Source of the DNA: JBBRHQ01 sp963725315
GTDB taxonomy: Bacteria; Actinomycetota; Thermoleophilia; Solirubrobacterales; 70-9
DNA length: 64,000 nt
NCBI GenBank assembly: GCA_963725315.1
Contig: CAVRYA010000004.1
Span: 310,001-374,000, forward strand
Direction of reading: 5' to 3'
How positions within the stretch are numbered: the first letter of the stretch is position 1; every line of letters starts with the position of its first letter. Shown here piece after piece: positions 30,771-41,648 of the stretch. The notes under the pieces are model-generated. The model worked only from the letters and a program-made list of their open reading frames with translations. It did not search any database and had not been told where the DNA came from. Both the position numbers and the translations under genes were made by a program.

Positions 30771-31241
30771 ATGCCGCGCCGAACCGCAGCCCAGATCCGG
30801 CCGATCGAGCCCGACTCCCGTCACCGCAGCCGGCTGGTGCAGCAGGTGATCAACAAGGTGATGACCCACGGCAAGAAGTCGCGCGCCGAGGAGATCGTCT
30901 ACGACGCGCTGGCCCTGGTCGGGGAGCGCTCCGGAGAGGACCCGGTCGAGAACCTCGACGAGGCGATCAAGCAGCTGACGCCGGTGCTCGAGGTCCGCTC
31001 GCGCCGGGTCGGCGGCGCCACCTACCAGGTGCCGGTCGAGGTCCCCGCCCGACGCGCCCGCACCCTCGCCGTCCGCTGGCTGGTCGACTTCGCCCGTCGC
31101 CGCCGCGAGTACTCGATGTCCGAGCGCCTGGCGAACGAGATCCTCGACGCGACCAAGCAGCAGGGAAGCGCCTGGAAGCGCAAGGACGACATCTACCGGA
31201 TGGCCCAGGCGAACAAGGCGTTCGCCCACTACCGCTGGTAG
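30771..31241 (+). CDS. rpsG: 30S ribosomal protein S7
   Basis: 156 residues, normal length. Conserved VQQVINKVMTHGKKSRAEEI and MAQANKAFAHYRW are present. It starts assembly of the 30S head. The usual next gene fusA is 2 kb away, separated by two minus-strand genes. Confidence 0.98.
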   Translation: MPRRTAAQIRPIEPDSRHRSRLVQQVINKVMTHGKKSRAEEIVYDALALVGERSGEDPVENLDEAIKQLTPVLEVRSRRVGGATYQVPVEVPARRARTLAVRWLVDFARRRREYSMSERLANEILDATKQQGSAWKRKDDIYRMAQANKAFAHYRW

Positions 31242-31266
31242 GCGGCTACCACCGCGAGTAGCCGGG

Positions 31267-31959
31267 CTAGCTGCGGCCAGACTTCCCGGAAGCCTTGCCG
31301 AGGCGCCGGCCGCGCTTGCGGCGCGCCCCCTTCTTGCCGTCGTCGGCGGCCGTGGCTCGGATCGCCGCCGCACCGGCGCCGTCGATTGCCGCGCCGTCCA
31401 CCGCTGAGCGCCGCTCCGGGACGGCGCTCCTGCCCCGCCGGGCCGGGGCGGGCTCCCCATCCTTGCCCCGTCCCCTGCCGCGCCCGGCGCCGGGTCGGAG
31501 CGCTTGAAGCTGGTCCGGGCTGAGGGTCGCCAGTGCCCCCCCGCAGACCGCCAGGACCAGGGCCCCGATCAACTCCAGCCAGAAGCCGCCCTGGGGAACC
31601 GCCTTGGCGTCGACGAACGAGCGCCCTGCGTCGCTGAAGGTCCCGACCTTGCCGGCGTCGGGGACGTCGATGAGGACGAAGAGCAGCAGAGCGGCGGCGC
31701 CGGCCACCGCGACGGCGACCGCGGCCGGCTTCGAGCCCGAGGTGATCGCGACGATCAGCGCGAGAATCGCGAACAGGCCCAGGACCAGCATCGCGTACTG
31801 GTGGCGGTCGGCCACCGTGGCGACGCCCCCGACGGTCCCCGACAGCTCGTCAACCGCCTCGAAGCGGAACGTGTCCATCAGCTCCGAGGCGATCAGCAGG
31901 GCCGCTCCCACCAGGCAGGCGAAGGGGAGCAGGCGCTCGTAGCGGAACCCCTCGCTCAC
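31267..31959 (-). CDS. Four-helix membrane protein, paralogue of its neighbour
   Basis: 230 residues, unknown function. Four hydrophobic helices (CLVGAALLIASEL, YAMLVLGLFAILALIVAI, AVAVAVAGAAALLLFVLI, FWLELIGALVLAVCGGALATL) are followed by a ~75-residue basic, Arg/Lys/Ala-rich tail. It resembles the adjacent gene product: VLIDVPDAG..GRSFVDAKAVPQGGF here corresponds to LLIDMPSGL..GAHAVLREGFY there. The GTG start overlaps the upstream stop (GTGA), so the two are coupled. Confidence 0.8.
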   Translation of the reverse strand: MSEGFRYERLLPFACLVGAALLIASELMDTFRFEAVDELSGTVGGVATVADRHQYAMLVLGLFAILALIVAITSGSKPAAVAVAVAGAAALLLFVLIDVPDAGKVGTFSDAGRSFVDAKAVPQGGFWLELIGALVLAVCGGALATLSPDQLQALRPGAGRGRGRGKDGEPAPARRGRSAVPERRSAVDGAAIDGAGAAAIRATAADDGKKGARRKRGRRLGKASGKSGRS

Positions 31960-33011
31960 GTGCCGCTCTCCGCCAGCGACGGTGCCTTTCGCGAGCGCCG
32001 CGCACGGCGCCGCCGGCTGCTGCGCGCCCGGCTCCTCGCCCCGGAGTGAGCGGCGCGCAGATCGAGCCAGAGAGCCGCGCCGCAGATCACCAGCCCGGCG
32101 CAGGCGGCGAGCTGGGCGTAGAAGCCCTCTCGCAGCACGGCGTGCGCGCCGGAGAAGCGGGCCCCGGCCGAGCCGGCGTCGAGGCCGCTCGGCATGTCGA
32201 TCAGCAGGGTCACCGCGAGGCCGGCGAGGCCGGCCAGGGCCACCAGCTCCCCGGCCCGCCGCCGCTTGGCGAAGACCGCGACGGCGGCCATCACCACGGC
32301 GAAGGCGGCGAGCGGGATGAGCAGATAGGAGTGCGCCTCGCCCGCCCTCACCAGGTCCACCTGCGGCGCCGAGGCGATCGCCGAGACCTGGCCGTAGCCG
32401 GGCTGGCCGATCTCGACCCCGTGGAAGTAGACGAACTGGGAGAGCACCAGGCAGGCGGCGCAGGCGACGGTGACCAGGAGGGCCCCCCGGGCCGGCGTCA
32501 GCAGGCGATCGAGGCGGCCGATGGCCGCGGCGATCGCCTGCCGCAGCCCGGCCAGCCCGGAACGCAGAAACCGGTAGACGCGGGCGACCAGGCCGAAGAC
32601 GAAGGCGAACAGCGGCGCCACCGCGGCCCAGGCGTGCCCGGCCGTCCGGCTCAGCGCAGGACCCGTCTTGCCCACCCTGGCCCCGGTGGACCTGAGCCCG
32701 CGGCGCCAGGCCCGCCTGGCGCCCTCGAAGCGCGATGCCCCCCGCTGTGCCAGCGCCGCCGAGGAGCGCCCTGCCTTGACCCGCGCCGCCCTTGCCTTGC
32801 GCCTGGCTCGCTGCTTCGGTGGGCGCTTCGCGGGCTGCTTCGCTCCCCCCTGGCGGGCGGCGCTTCGTTCGGCTCGGCGCTGCTCGCGGGCCTCGGCGGA
32901 CTCCGCCGCCTCCTCTCCGCGCAGGCGGGCCGAGAGCTCCTCGCGGCGGGCCTTCCGGGCTGCCCGCTCGCGCTCCCTGCGACGCTCTCGCCGCTTTCGA
33001 TGTGGGCTCAT
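31956..33011 (-). CDS. Membrane protein with Arg-rich N-terminal region, paralogue of its neighbour
   Basis: 351 residues. Residues 1 to about 130 are extremely basic (RRERRRERERAARKARREE and similar), probably a nucleic-acid- or membrane-facing disordered region. Then come about four or five helices (ALLVTVACAACLVLSQFVYF, LLIPLAAFAVVMAAVAVF, LVALAGLAGLAVTLLIDM, AACAGLVICGAALWL) and a second basic tail. The start ATG is at 33011. With the downstream paralogue it interrupts the str operon between rpsG and fusA. Confidence 0.8.
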   Translation of the reverse strand: MSPHRKRRERRRERERAARKARREELSARLRGEEAAESAEAREQRRAERSAARQGGAKQPAKRPPKQRARRKARAARVKAGRSSAALAQRGASRFEGARRAWRRGLRSTGARVGKTGPALSRTAGHAWAAVAPLFAFVFGLVARVYRFLRSGLAGLRQAIAAAIGRLDRLLTPARGALLVTVACAACLVLSQFVYFHGVEIGQPGYGQVSAIASAPQVDLVRAGEAHSYLLIPLAAFAVVMAAVAVFAKRRRAGELVALAGLAGLAVTLLIDMPSGLDAGSAGARFSGAHAVLREGFYAQLAACAGLVICGAALWLDLRAAHSGARSRARSSRRRRARRSRKAPSLAESGT

Positions 33012-33019
33012 GGCTCTGC

Positions 33020-33180
33020 TATCATCGCGCGTCGCCCAGGCACGATCCCCAGGCACGAAACCGCGTGCCGGCCGGGGTCGTCCGGAGTCGTTTCCCGACC
33101 AATGGATAGCCGCTCGACATAGTCGTCTGTCCCGGATCTCGCGGAGCCAAGGTCGCGCGGGGCCCGTCAGGGCCTTTTTT
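33020..33180 (+). promoter_or_regulatory. fusA upstream region: candidate -10 and leader
   Basis: TATCAT (33020-33025) could be the -10 for fusA-tuf, giving a leader of about 225 bases. The leader holds an intrinsic terminator and two copies of CCGGATCTC (near 33132 and 33191) on either side of it, which could pair alternatively with shared partners. No ORF is seen in 33012-33257. Confidence 0.45.
33161..33180 (+). terminator. Intrinsic terminator in the fusA leader
   Basis: GGCCC (33161-33165), loop GTCA, GGGCC (33170-33174) and six T. It lies 77 bases before the fusA ATG and after the candidate promoter, so it may act as an attenuator rather than end an upstream + strand gene; none is present for two kilobases. 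Confidence 0.8.
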
Positions 33181-33257
33181 GTGCGCAAAACCGGATCTCA
33201 GCAAGAAGCCATCTCCGTTCCAATCCCCGCCCACCAACGAACACTTTACGCCTAACC

Positions 33258-35370
<2,113 letters not shown>

Positions 35371-35373
35371 CGC

Positions 35374-35427
35374 TATATTTCCCAGGTTCGCCTGCAGGCA
35401 GCGCAAAATGCCCCTGCCGGCGACCTG
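35374..35427 (+). promoter_or_regulatory. tuf leader: -10 box and long hairpin
   Basis: TATATT (35374-35379) starts four bases after the fusA stop. Downstream, CAGGT-T-CGCC-T-GCAGG (35383-35398) pairs with CCTGC-C-GGCG-ACCTG (35413-35427) into a 14-bp interrupted stem with a 14-base loop. This would fold at the 5' end of a tuf-only mRNA, as a stabiliser or regulator. Confidence 0.5.
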
Positions 35428-35489
35428 AACACATAATCACTTAGTCCAGACAGCAAAGACGAGAAACCAAGAAAGGCCCAAGGAGAGAG

Positions 35490-36674
<1,185 letters not shown>

Positions 36675-36684
36675 CGACCTCGGA

Positions 36685-36708
36685 GGGCGGGCACGGTGCC
36701 CGCCCTTT
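36685..36708 (+). terminator. Terminator after tuf
   Basis: GGGCGGGC (36685-36692), loop ACGGT, GCCCGCCC (36698-36705), then TTT. The stem is strong and the T-run short. A second hairpin GCCGCC-AGGAC-GGCGGC (36710-36726) follows. Confidence 0.75.
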
Positions 36709-36748
36709 CGCCGCCAGGACGGCGGCAAAAACTGCAAAGAACATACGA

Positions 36749-36783
36749 CCGGGGCGGCGCCCCACCAACCGGGGCGGCGCCCC
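36749..36783 (+). repeat. Tandem identical hairpins in the S10 operon leader
   Basis: The 15-base unit CCGGGGCGGCGCCCC occurs twice, 20 bases apart, separated by ACCAA. Each unit folds as GGGGC-GGC-GCCCC. They lie 40-75 bases before rpsJ, where many bacteria place the operon's regulatory leader. No gene is seen in 36675-36822. Confidence 0.65.
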
Positions 36784-36822
36784 GATTGCGCGAGAAAGAC
36801 CAAGGAAAGACAGCAGCACGAA

Positions 36823-37143
36823 GTGTCGGCCATAGCAGCTCAAAAAATCCGGATCCGCCTCAAGGCGTACGACCATGACGCGATCGATCGCGCCGCTCGC
36901 GAGATCGTGGAAACGGCCGAGCGCACCGGCGCGACGGTCTCGGGCCCGGTGCCGCTGCCGACTGAGAAGAACGTCTACTGCGTGATCCGCTCCCCGTTCA
37001 AGGACAAGGACTCGCGCGAGCACTTCGAGATCCGCACCCACAAGCGGCTGATCGACATCCACCAGCCGAGCCCGAAGACCGTGGACTCGCTGCAGCGCCT
37101 CGACTCGCTGCCGGCCGGCGTCGACATCGAGATCAGACTCTAG
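36823..37143 (+). CDS. rpsJ: 30S ribosomal protein S10
   Basis: 106 residues. The GTG at 36823 gives VSAIAAQKIRIRLKAYDHDA, the normal opening; upstream the frame is non-conserved. GPVPLPTEK and the C-terminal SLQRLDSLPAGVDIEIRL are intact. It is the first gene of the S10 operon, also NusE in antitermination. Confidence 0.97.
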   Translation: MSAIAAQKIRIRLKAYDHDAIDRAAREIVETAERTGATVSGPVPLPTEKNVYCVIRSPFKDKDSREHFEIRTHKRLIDIHQPSPKTVDSLQRLDSLPAGVDIEIRL

Positions 37144-37200
37144 GCAATGCGGAGCGAGCGTCTAAATCTGATTCCGCGCGAGCGGAGCATTGCCGGGAAC
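37143..37200 (+). promoter_or_regulatory. Structured intergenic element, copy 1 (before rplC)
   Basis: GGCAATGC (37143-37150) pairs with GCATTGCC (37187-37194). The enclosed 36 bases start GGAGCGAGCGTC and contain the hairpin TCCGC-GCGA-GCGGA with a GNRA loop. GGGAACAGGG follows. The second copy before rpsD shares 32 of the 36 enclosed bases, while its closing stem has different, still complementary, bases. Confidence 0.7.
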
Positions 37201-37208
37201 AGGGCCTG

Positions 37209-37862
37209 ATGCCGGCGATCATCGGCCGCAAGCTCGGCATGACCCAGGTCTTCCGCGAGGACGGCACCGTCGTCCCGGTGACAGTGATCGAGGCGGGTCC
37301 CTGCCCGATCACCGCGATCCGCAAGGCCGACCGCGACGGCTACGACGCGGTCCAGCTCGCCTTCGGCGAGGTCAAGGAGGGGAAGCTGACCAAGGCGGAG
37401 CTGGGCCACCTGGCCAAGGCCGGGGCGGCGCCGATGCGCCACCTGGTCGAGTTCCGCGACGCCGAGATCGCGCCGGGCGAGGGCGAGGAGGAGGGCGAGG
37501 GCTCCGGCCCCAAGGTGGGCCAGGAGGTGACCGTCTCCTCCTTCGAGCCGGGGCAGCGGGTCAAGGTCTCGGGCGTCTCGATCGGCAAGGGCTTCCAGGG
37601 CGGGATCAAGCGCCACAACTTCAGCCGCGGTCCGGTCAGCCACGGCTCCCACAACGTCCGCGCCCCCGGCTCGATCGGGGCGAGCGCCTGGCCTGCCCGT
37701 GTCTTCAAGGGGATGAAGATGCCGGGCCAGATGGGCGGAAAGCGGGTCACCCAGCGCGGCCTCGAGGTCGCCGAGATCGACGCCGAGCGCAACCTCTTGC
37801 TGATCAGAGGGTCGGTGCCCGGCTCCCGCGAGACGATCGTCGAGGTCCGCAGCGATGGCTAG
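37209..37862 (+). CDS. rplC: 50S ribosomal protein L3
   Basis: 217 residues. GRKLGMTQVFREDGTVVPVT is at the N-terminus, and the peptidyl-transferase-facing loop contains FSRGPVSHGSHNVRAPGSIG. A Glu/Gly-rich stretch (GEGEEEGEGSG, about residues 92-102) is a small insertion. The stop overlaps the rplD start by eight bases. Confidence 0.98.
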   Translation: MPAIIGRKLGMTQVFREDGTVVPVTVIEAGPCPITAIRKADRDGYDAVQLAFGEVKEGKLTKAELGHLAKAGAAPMRHLVEFRDAEIAPGEGEEEGEGSGPKVGQEVTVSSFEPGQRVKVSGVSIGKGFQGGIKRHNFSRGPVSHGSHNVRAPGSIGASAWPARVFKGMKMPGQMGGKRVTQRGLEVAEIDAERNLLLIRGSVPGSRETIVEVRSDG

Positions 37863-38478
37863 CAAGGCCGCCGTGCTCGGCAAGACGACCAAGGCCGATC
37901 TGCCCGAGGGGATCTTCGCCGAGCCCTTCCACCAGTCGCTGGTGGACGAGGCGGCGCGGGCCGACCTCGCCTCGCGCCGGCGCGGCACCGCCTCCACCCT
38001 GACCCGCGCCCAGGTCTCGATGACCACCGCCAAGGCCTGGCGCCAGAAGGGGACCGGGCGCGCCCGGGTCGGCGCCCTCAGCGTGCCCCACCGGACCGGC
38101 GGTGGCGTCGCCTTCGGCCCCAAGCCGCGCCACTACACGGTCAAGGTCAACCGCAAGGCCCGGCGCCGGGCGCTTCGCTCCGCGCTCTCGGTCCACGCCG
38201 AGCGCGGCAGCGTCGCGATCCTCGACGCCTCCGGCTTCGATGATCCCTCGACCAAGCGGGCCGCCGAGGCGCTGGAGAAGTGGGGAGCACGCCGTCCCAC
38301 GCTGGTCGTGATCACGACCGAGGAGACCGGCGCGCTGAAGAGCTTTCGCAACATCGAGCGGGTCGAGGTCGCCGAGGTCGGCTCGGTCGGGGTGGTGGAC
38401 GTGATCGGAGCCGCCTCGATCGTGATCTCCGAGCAGGCGCTCGGGGTGCTCTCCTCGCGCGCGGGGGTGGGCTCGTGA
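37855..38478 (+). CDS. rplD: 50S ribosomal protein L4
   Basis: 207 residues. The extended loop WRQKGTGRARVGALSVPHRTGG, which reaches the exit tunnel, is conserved. In enterobacteria L4 represses the S10 operon. The start lies inside the end of rplC, and the stop overlaps rplW (GTGA). Confidence 0.97.
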   Translation: MASKAAVLGKTTKADLPEGIFAEPFHQSLVDEAARADLASRRRGTASTLTRAQVSMTTAKAWRQKGTGRARVGALSVPHRTGGGVAFGPKPRHYTVKVNRKARRRALRSALSVHAERGSVAILDASGFDDPSTKRAAEALEKWGARRPTLVVITTEETGALKSFRNIERVEVAEVGSVGVVDVIGAASIVISEQALGVLSSRAGVGS

Positions 38479-38768
38479 ACCCCCGCAACGTCGTCATCCG
38501 CCCGGTGATCTCGGAGAAGAGCTACGCGCTGATCGCCGAGGGCAAGTACACCTTCAGGGTCGCCGACCGCGCCCACAAGACCCAGATCGCCCGCGCGGTC
38601 GAGGAGATCTTCGAGGTCGAGGTGGCCGGCGTGCGCACCTCCAAGGTGCGCGCCAAGCCGAAGCGCCGCGGGCTTCACCGCGGCCACACCAGGGCCTGGA
38701 AGAAGGCCGTGGTCCAGCTGGCCCCGGGGGAGCGGATCGAGCTGTTCGAGGGAGCGGCGACGGACTGA
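38475..38768 (+). CDS. rplW: 50S ribosomal protein L23
   Basis: 97 residues, GTG start overlapping the rplD stop. NPRNVVIRPVISEKSYALIA and TSKVRAKPKRRG are typical. It sits at the tunnel exit and docks trigger factor and SRP. Confidence 0.97.
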   Translation: MNPRNVVIRPVISEKSYALIAEGKYTFRVADRAHKTQIARAVEEIFEVEVAGVRTSKVRAKPKRRGLHRGHTRAWKKAVVQLAPGERIELFEGAATD

Positions 38769-38775
38769 GATAGCC

Positions 38776-39618
38776 ATGGCCAACCGAAGGACAAAGCCGA
38801 CCAGCCCGGGGCGCCGCTTCGCCACCTACCCGATCCGTGATCAGGTGACCGCGTCGGAGCCCGAGCGCAAGCTGACCGAGGGCCTGCGCAAGAGCGGCGG
38901 GCGCAACTCCAAGGGCCGCGTCACCAGCCGCCATCGCGGCGGCGGCGCCAAGCGTCGCTACCGCAGGATCGACTTCAAGCGCCTCAAGGACGGGGTGGCG
39001 GCGAAGGTCGCGACGATCGAGTACGACCCCAACCGGAGCTGCTACATCGCCCTGCTCCACTACGCGGACGGGCACAAGTCCTACATCCTCGCCCCGGCCC
39101 AGATCGAGGTCGGCGACGAGGTTCGCTCGGGGCCCGGCGCCGACATCCGCCCCGGCAACGCGCTTGCGCTGCGCGAGATGCCGACCGGGACGATCGTGCA
39201 CAACGTCGAGATGGTCCCCGGCCAGGGCGGCAAGCTCGGTCGCGCCGCCGGCACGGCGATCCAGGTGGCGGCGAAGGAGGGCGAGATGGTCACCCTGCGC
39301 CTGCCCTCCTCGGAGATGCGGATGGTCCGGGCCGAGTGCCGCGCCACGGTCGGTTCGCTCTCCAACCCCGAGCATCAGAACGTCAAGATCGGCAAGGCTG
39401 GCCGAAACCGCCACAAGGGCAAGCGCCCGCAGACCCGCGGGGTGGCGATGAACCCAGTGGACCATCCTCACGGCGGCGGCGAGGCGCATCACACCCCCGG
39501 CGGGCACCCGGTGACCCCCTGGGGCAAGCCGACCCTGGGCTACCGCACCCGCAAGAAGGGCAAACAGTCGGACAGATACATCGTCCGCGGCCGCCGGCGC
39601 GGGAAGAAGAAGAGGTGA
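38776..39618 (+). CDS. rplB: 50S ribosomal protein L2
   Basis: 280 residues. RHRGGGAKRRYRRIDF in the N-terminal part, and the C-terminal AMNPVDHPHGGGEAHHTPGG with the conserved His, are intact. It is needed for subunit joining and peptidyl transfer. It starts seven bases after rplW. Confidence 0.98.
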   Translation: MANRRTKPTSPGRRFATYPIRDQVTASEPERKLTEGLRKSGGRNSKGRVTSRHRGGGAKRRYRRIDFKRLKDGVAAKVATIEYDPNRSCYIALLHYADGHKSYILAPAQIEVGDEVRSGPGADIRPGNALALREMPTGTIVHNVEMVPGQGGKLGRAAGTAIQVAAKEGEMVTLRLPSSEMRMVRAECRATVGSLSNPEHQNVKIGKAGRNRHKGKRPQTRGVAMNPVDHPHGGGEAHHTPGGHPVTPWGKPTLGYRTRKKGKQSDRYIVRGRRRGKKKR

Positions 39619-39624
39619 TCGACC

Positions 39625-39900
39625 GTGGGTAGATCCACCAAGAAGGGCCCTTGGGCCGAGGAGCGGCTGATGGCGCGGGTCAACGCGATGAACGAGTCCG
39701 GCCAGAAGCAGATGGTCAAGACCTGGTCGCGGACCTCGACCATTTTCCCGGAGATGGTCGGCCACACGATCGCCGTCCACGACGGGCGCAAGCACGTGCC
39801 CGTGTTCATCTCCGAGTCGATGGTCGGCAACAAGCTGGGCGAGTTCGCCCCGACCCGAACCTTCCGCTCGCACTCGGGAACCGGAAAGTCGGGTGAGTAG
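39625..39900 (+). CDS. rpsS: 30S ribosomal protein S19
   Basis: 91 residues, GTG start. RSTKKGPWAEERL, TIFPEMVGHTIAVHDGRKHVP and GEFAPTRTFRSH are the conserved blocks. It forms part of the 30S head with S13. rplV starts three bases after its last codon. Confidence 0.97.
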   Translation: MGRSTKKGPWAEERLMARVNAMNESGQKQMVKTWSRTSTIFPEMVGHTIAVHDGRKHVPVFISESMVGNKLGEFAPTRTFRSHSGTGKSGE

Positions 39901-39902
39901 CG

Positions 39903-40304
39903 ATGGCTGAGAAGGCAAAGCCCAGGGCGGCGAGCACCGCCAAGGAAAAGCAGGCCGAGCCGGCGCCGGTGATGGTGCGGGCGAGCGCGCGCTACGTGCG
40001 GATCGCGCCGCGCAAGGCACGGCTGGTCGCCGACCAGGTGCGCGGCCTTCAGATCGAGAAGGCGCGGGCGCTGCTCCAGTTCTCGCCGCGCCACGCCGCG
40101 CGCGACATCCGCAAACTGATCGACTCGGCCGCGGCCAACGCCGAGAACAACTTCGAGCTGGTCTCCGACGAGATGAGGATCGTCGAGATCACCGTCGACG
40201 AAGGGCCGACCCTGCGCCGCTATCGGCCGCGCGCGCTGGGGCGGGCGACGACAATCAACAAGCGAACCAGCCACATCTCTGTGGCGCTGACTCCGGAGGA
40301 CTGA
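39903..40304 (+). CDS. rplV: 50S ribosomal protein L22
   Basis: 133 residues. A ~22-residue Lys/Ala-rich extension precedes the core VRASARYVRIAPRKARLVAD. The beta-hairpin that lines the exit tunnel (DEGPTLRRYRPRALGRA) is present; in this loop changes give macrolide resistance in other bacteria. Confidence 0.97.
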   Translation: MAEKAKPRAASTAKEKQAEPAPVMVRASARYVRIAPRKARLVADQVRGLQIEKARALLQFSPRHAARDIRKLIDSAAANAENNFELVSDEMRIVEITVDEGPTLRRYRPRALGRATTINKRTSHISVALTPED

Positions 40305-40306
40305 GG

Positions 40307-41017
40307 ATGGGACAGAAGATCCACCCCGAGGGCTTCCGCGTCGGCTACATCCACGACTGGAAGTCGAACTGGTTCGACGAGAAGGGCTTCGCCGACACCC
40401 TGCTCGAGGATCTCAGCATCCGCGATCACATCGAGAACAAGCTCTCCCACGCCGGGCTCTCCAAGATCACGATCGAGCGCCGCGGCGAGGTCGCCGTCGA
40501 CATCCACACCGCCCGCCCAGGGATCGTGATCGGCAAGTCGGGCAGCGAGGTGGACGCTCTGCGAAAGGACCTGCACGAGATCACCGGCAAGGCGGTCAAG
40601 GTCAACATCCGCGAGGTCAAGCGCCCCGAGCTCGACGCCAAGCTGGTCGCCCAGTCGATCGCCGAGCAGCTGCAGAACCGGGTCGCCTTCCGCCGGGCGA
40701 TGAAGCGGGCGCTGACCTCGGCGATGCGCTCCGGCGCCAAGGGCGTCAAGGTGCAGGTCTCGGGGCGGCTCGGCGGGGCCGAGATGGCGCGGACCGAGGG
40801 CTACTCCGACGGGCGCGTGCCCCTGCACACGCTGCGGGCGGACATCGACTACGGCTTCTTCGAGGCGCGCACCACGACCGGCCGGATCGGCGTCAAGTGC
40901 TGGATCAACAAGGGCGAGGTGATGCCCGAGGGCTTCGCCTCCGACCAGGCACCTGACGACGGCCCCCCGCCCCAGCCGGGCGAGCGCGGCGGGCGGCGTG
41001 GGGGAGGCGGGCGCTGA
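40307..41017 (+). CDS. rpsC: 30S ribosomal protein S3
   Basis: 236 residues. GQKIHPEGFRVGYIHDWKSN, the KH domain around IVIGKSGSEVDALRKDL, and the C-terminal SGRLGGAEMARTEGYSDGRV are intact. The tail is Pro/Gly/Arg-rich. It lines the mRNA entry site. The stop TGA shares its A with the ATG of rplP. Confidence 0.98.
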   Translation: MGQKIHPEGFRVGYIHDWKSNWFDEKGFADTLLEDLSIRDHIENKLSHAGLSKITIERRGEVAVDIHTARPGIVIGKSGSEVDALRKDLHEITGKAVKVNIREVKRPELDAKLVAQSIAEQLQNRVAFRRAMKRALTSAMRSGAKGVKVQVSGRLGGAEMARTEGYSDGRVPLHTLRADIDYGFFEARTTTGRIGVKCWINKGEVMPEGFASDQAPDDGPPPQPGERGGRRGGGGR

Positions 41018-41436
41018 TGCTGATGCCGAAGCGGGTCAAGTACCGCAAGCAGATGCGCGGCCGGATGCGCGGCAACGCCAAGGGTGGCACCCAGGTCGCC
41101 TTCGGCGAGTACGGGCTGAAGTCGGTCGAGCGCGGCTGGGTCACCAACCGCCAGATCGAGGCCGCGCGTATCGCCATGACCCGCAAGATCAAGCGCGGCG
41201 GCAAGGTCTGGATCAACATCTTCCCCGACAAGCCCTACACCAAGAAGCCCGCTGAGACGCGGATGGGCTCGGGCAAGGGCAATCCGGAGGGGTGGGTCGC
41301 CGTGGTCAAGCCCGGGAGGGTGATGTTCGAGCTTGCCGGCGTCCCCGAGGACCTCGCCAAGGAGGCGCTCCGCCTCGCCGGCCACAAGCTTCCGGTCAAG
41401 ACCAAGTTCGTCCACCGCGAAGGGGTGGTCGAGTGA
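41017..41436 (+). CDS. rplP: 50S ribosomal protein L16
   Basis: 139 residues. MLMPKRVKYRKQMRGRMRGN and GSGKGNPEGWVAVVKPGR, with the normal C-terminal domain. It binds near the A-site tRNA. It overlaps both neighbours by one base. Confidence 0.98.
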   Translation: MLMPKRVKYRKQMRGRMRGNAKGGTQVAFGEYGLKSVERGWVTNRQIEAARIAMTRKIKRGGKVWINIFPDKPYTKKPAETRMGSGKGNPEGWVAVVKPGRVMFELAGVPEDLAKEALRLAGHKLPVKTKFVHREGVVE

Positions 41437-41648
41437 TGAAGGCCTCCGAGGCGCACAACCTCAAGGACGACGAACTGGTCGCGAAGCTCAACGACGCGCA
41501 GCAGGAGGCGTTCAACCTGCGCTTCCGCCACGCCACCGGGGAGCTCGAGAACACGTCCCGGATCGGGATCGCGAGGCGCGAGGTGGCGCGGCTGCTGACG
41601 ATCGCCCGGGAGCGGGGGATAGACGTGCAGAAGGAACTGAGGGGCTGA
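41436..41648 (+). CDS. rpmC: 50S ribosomal protein L29
   Basis: 70 residues of two antiparallel helices: KASEAHNLKDDELVAKLND and RIGIARREVARLLTIARER. It lies near the tunnel exit. The ATG overlaps the rplP stop and the stop overlaps the next ATG. Confidence 0.96.
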   Translation: MKASEAHNLKDDELVAKLNDAQQEAFNLRFRHATGELENTSRIGIARREVARLLTIARERGIDVQKELRG

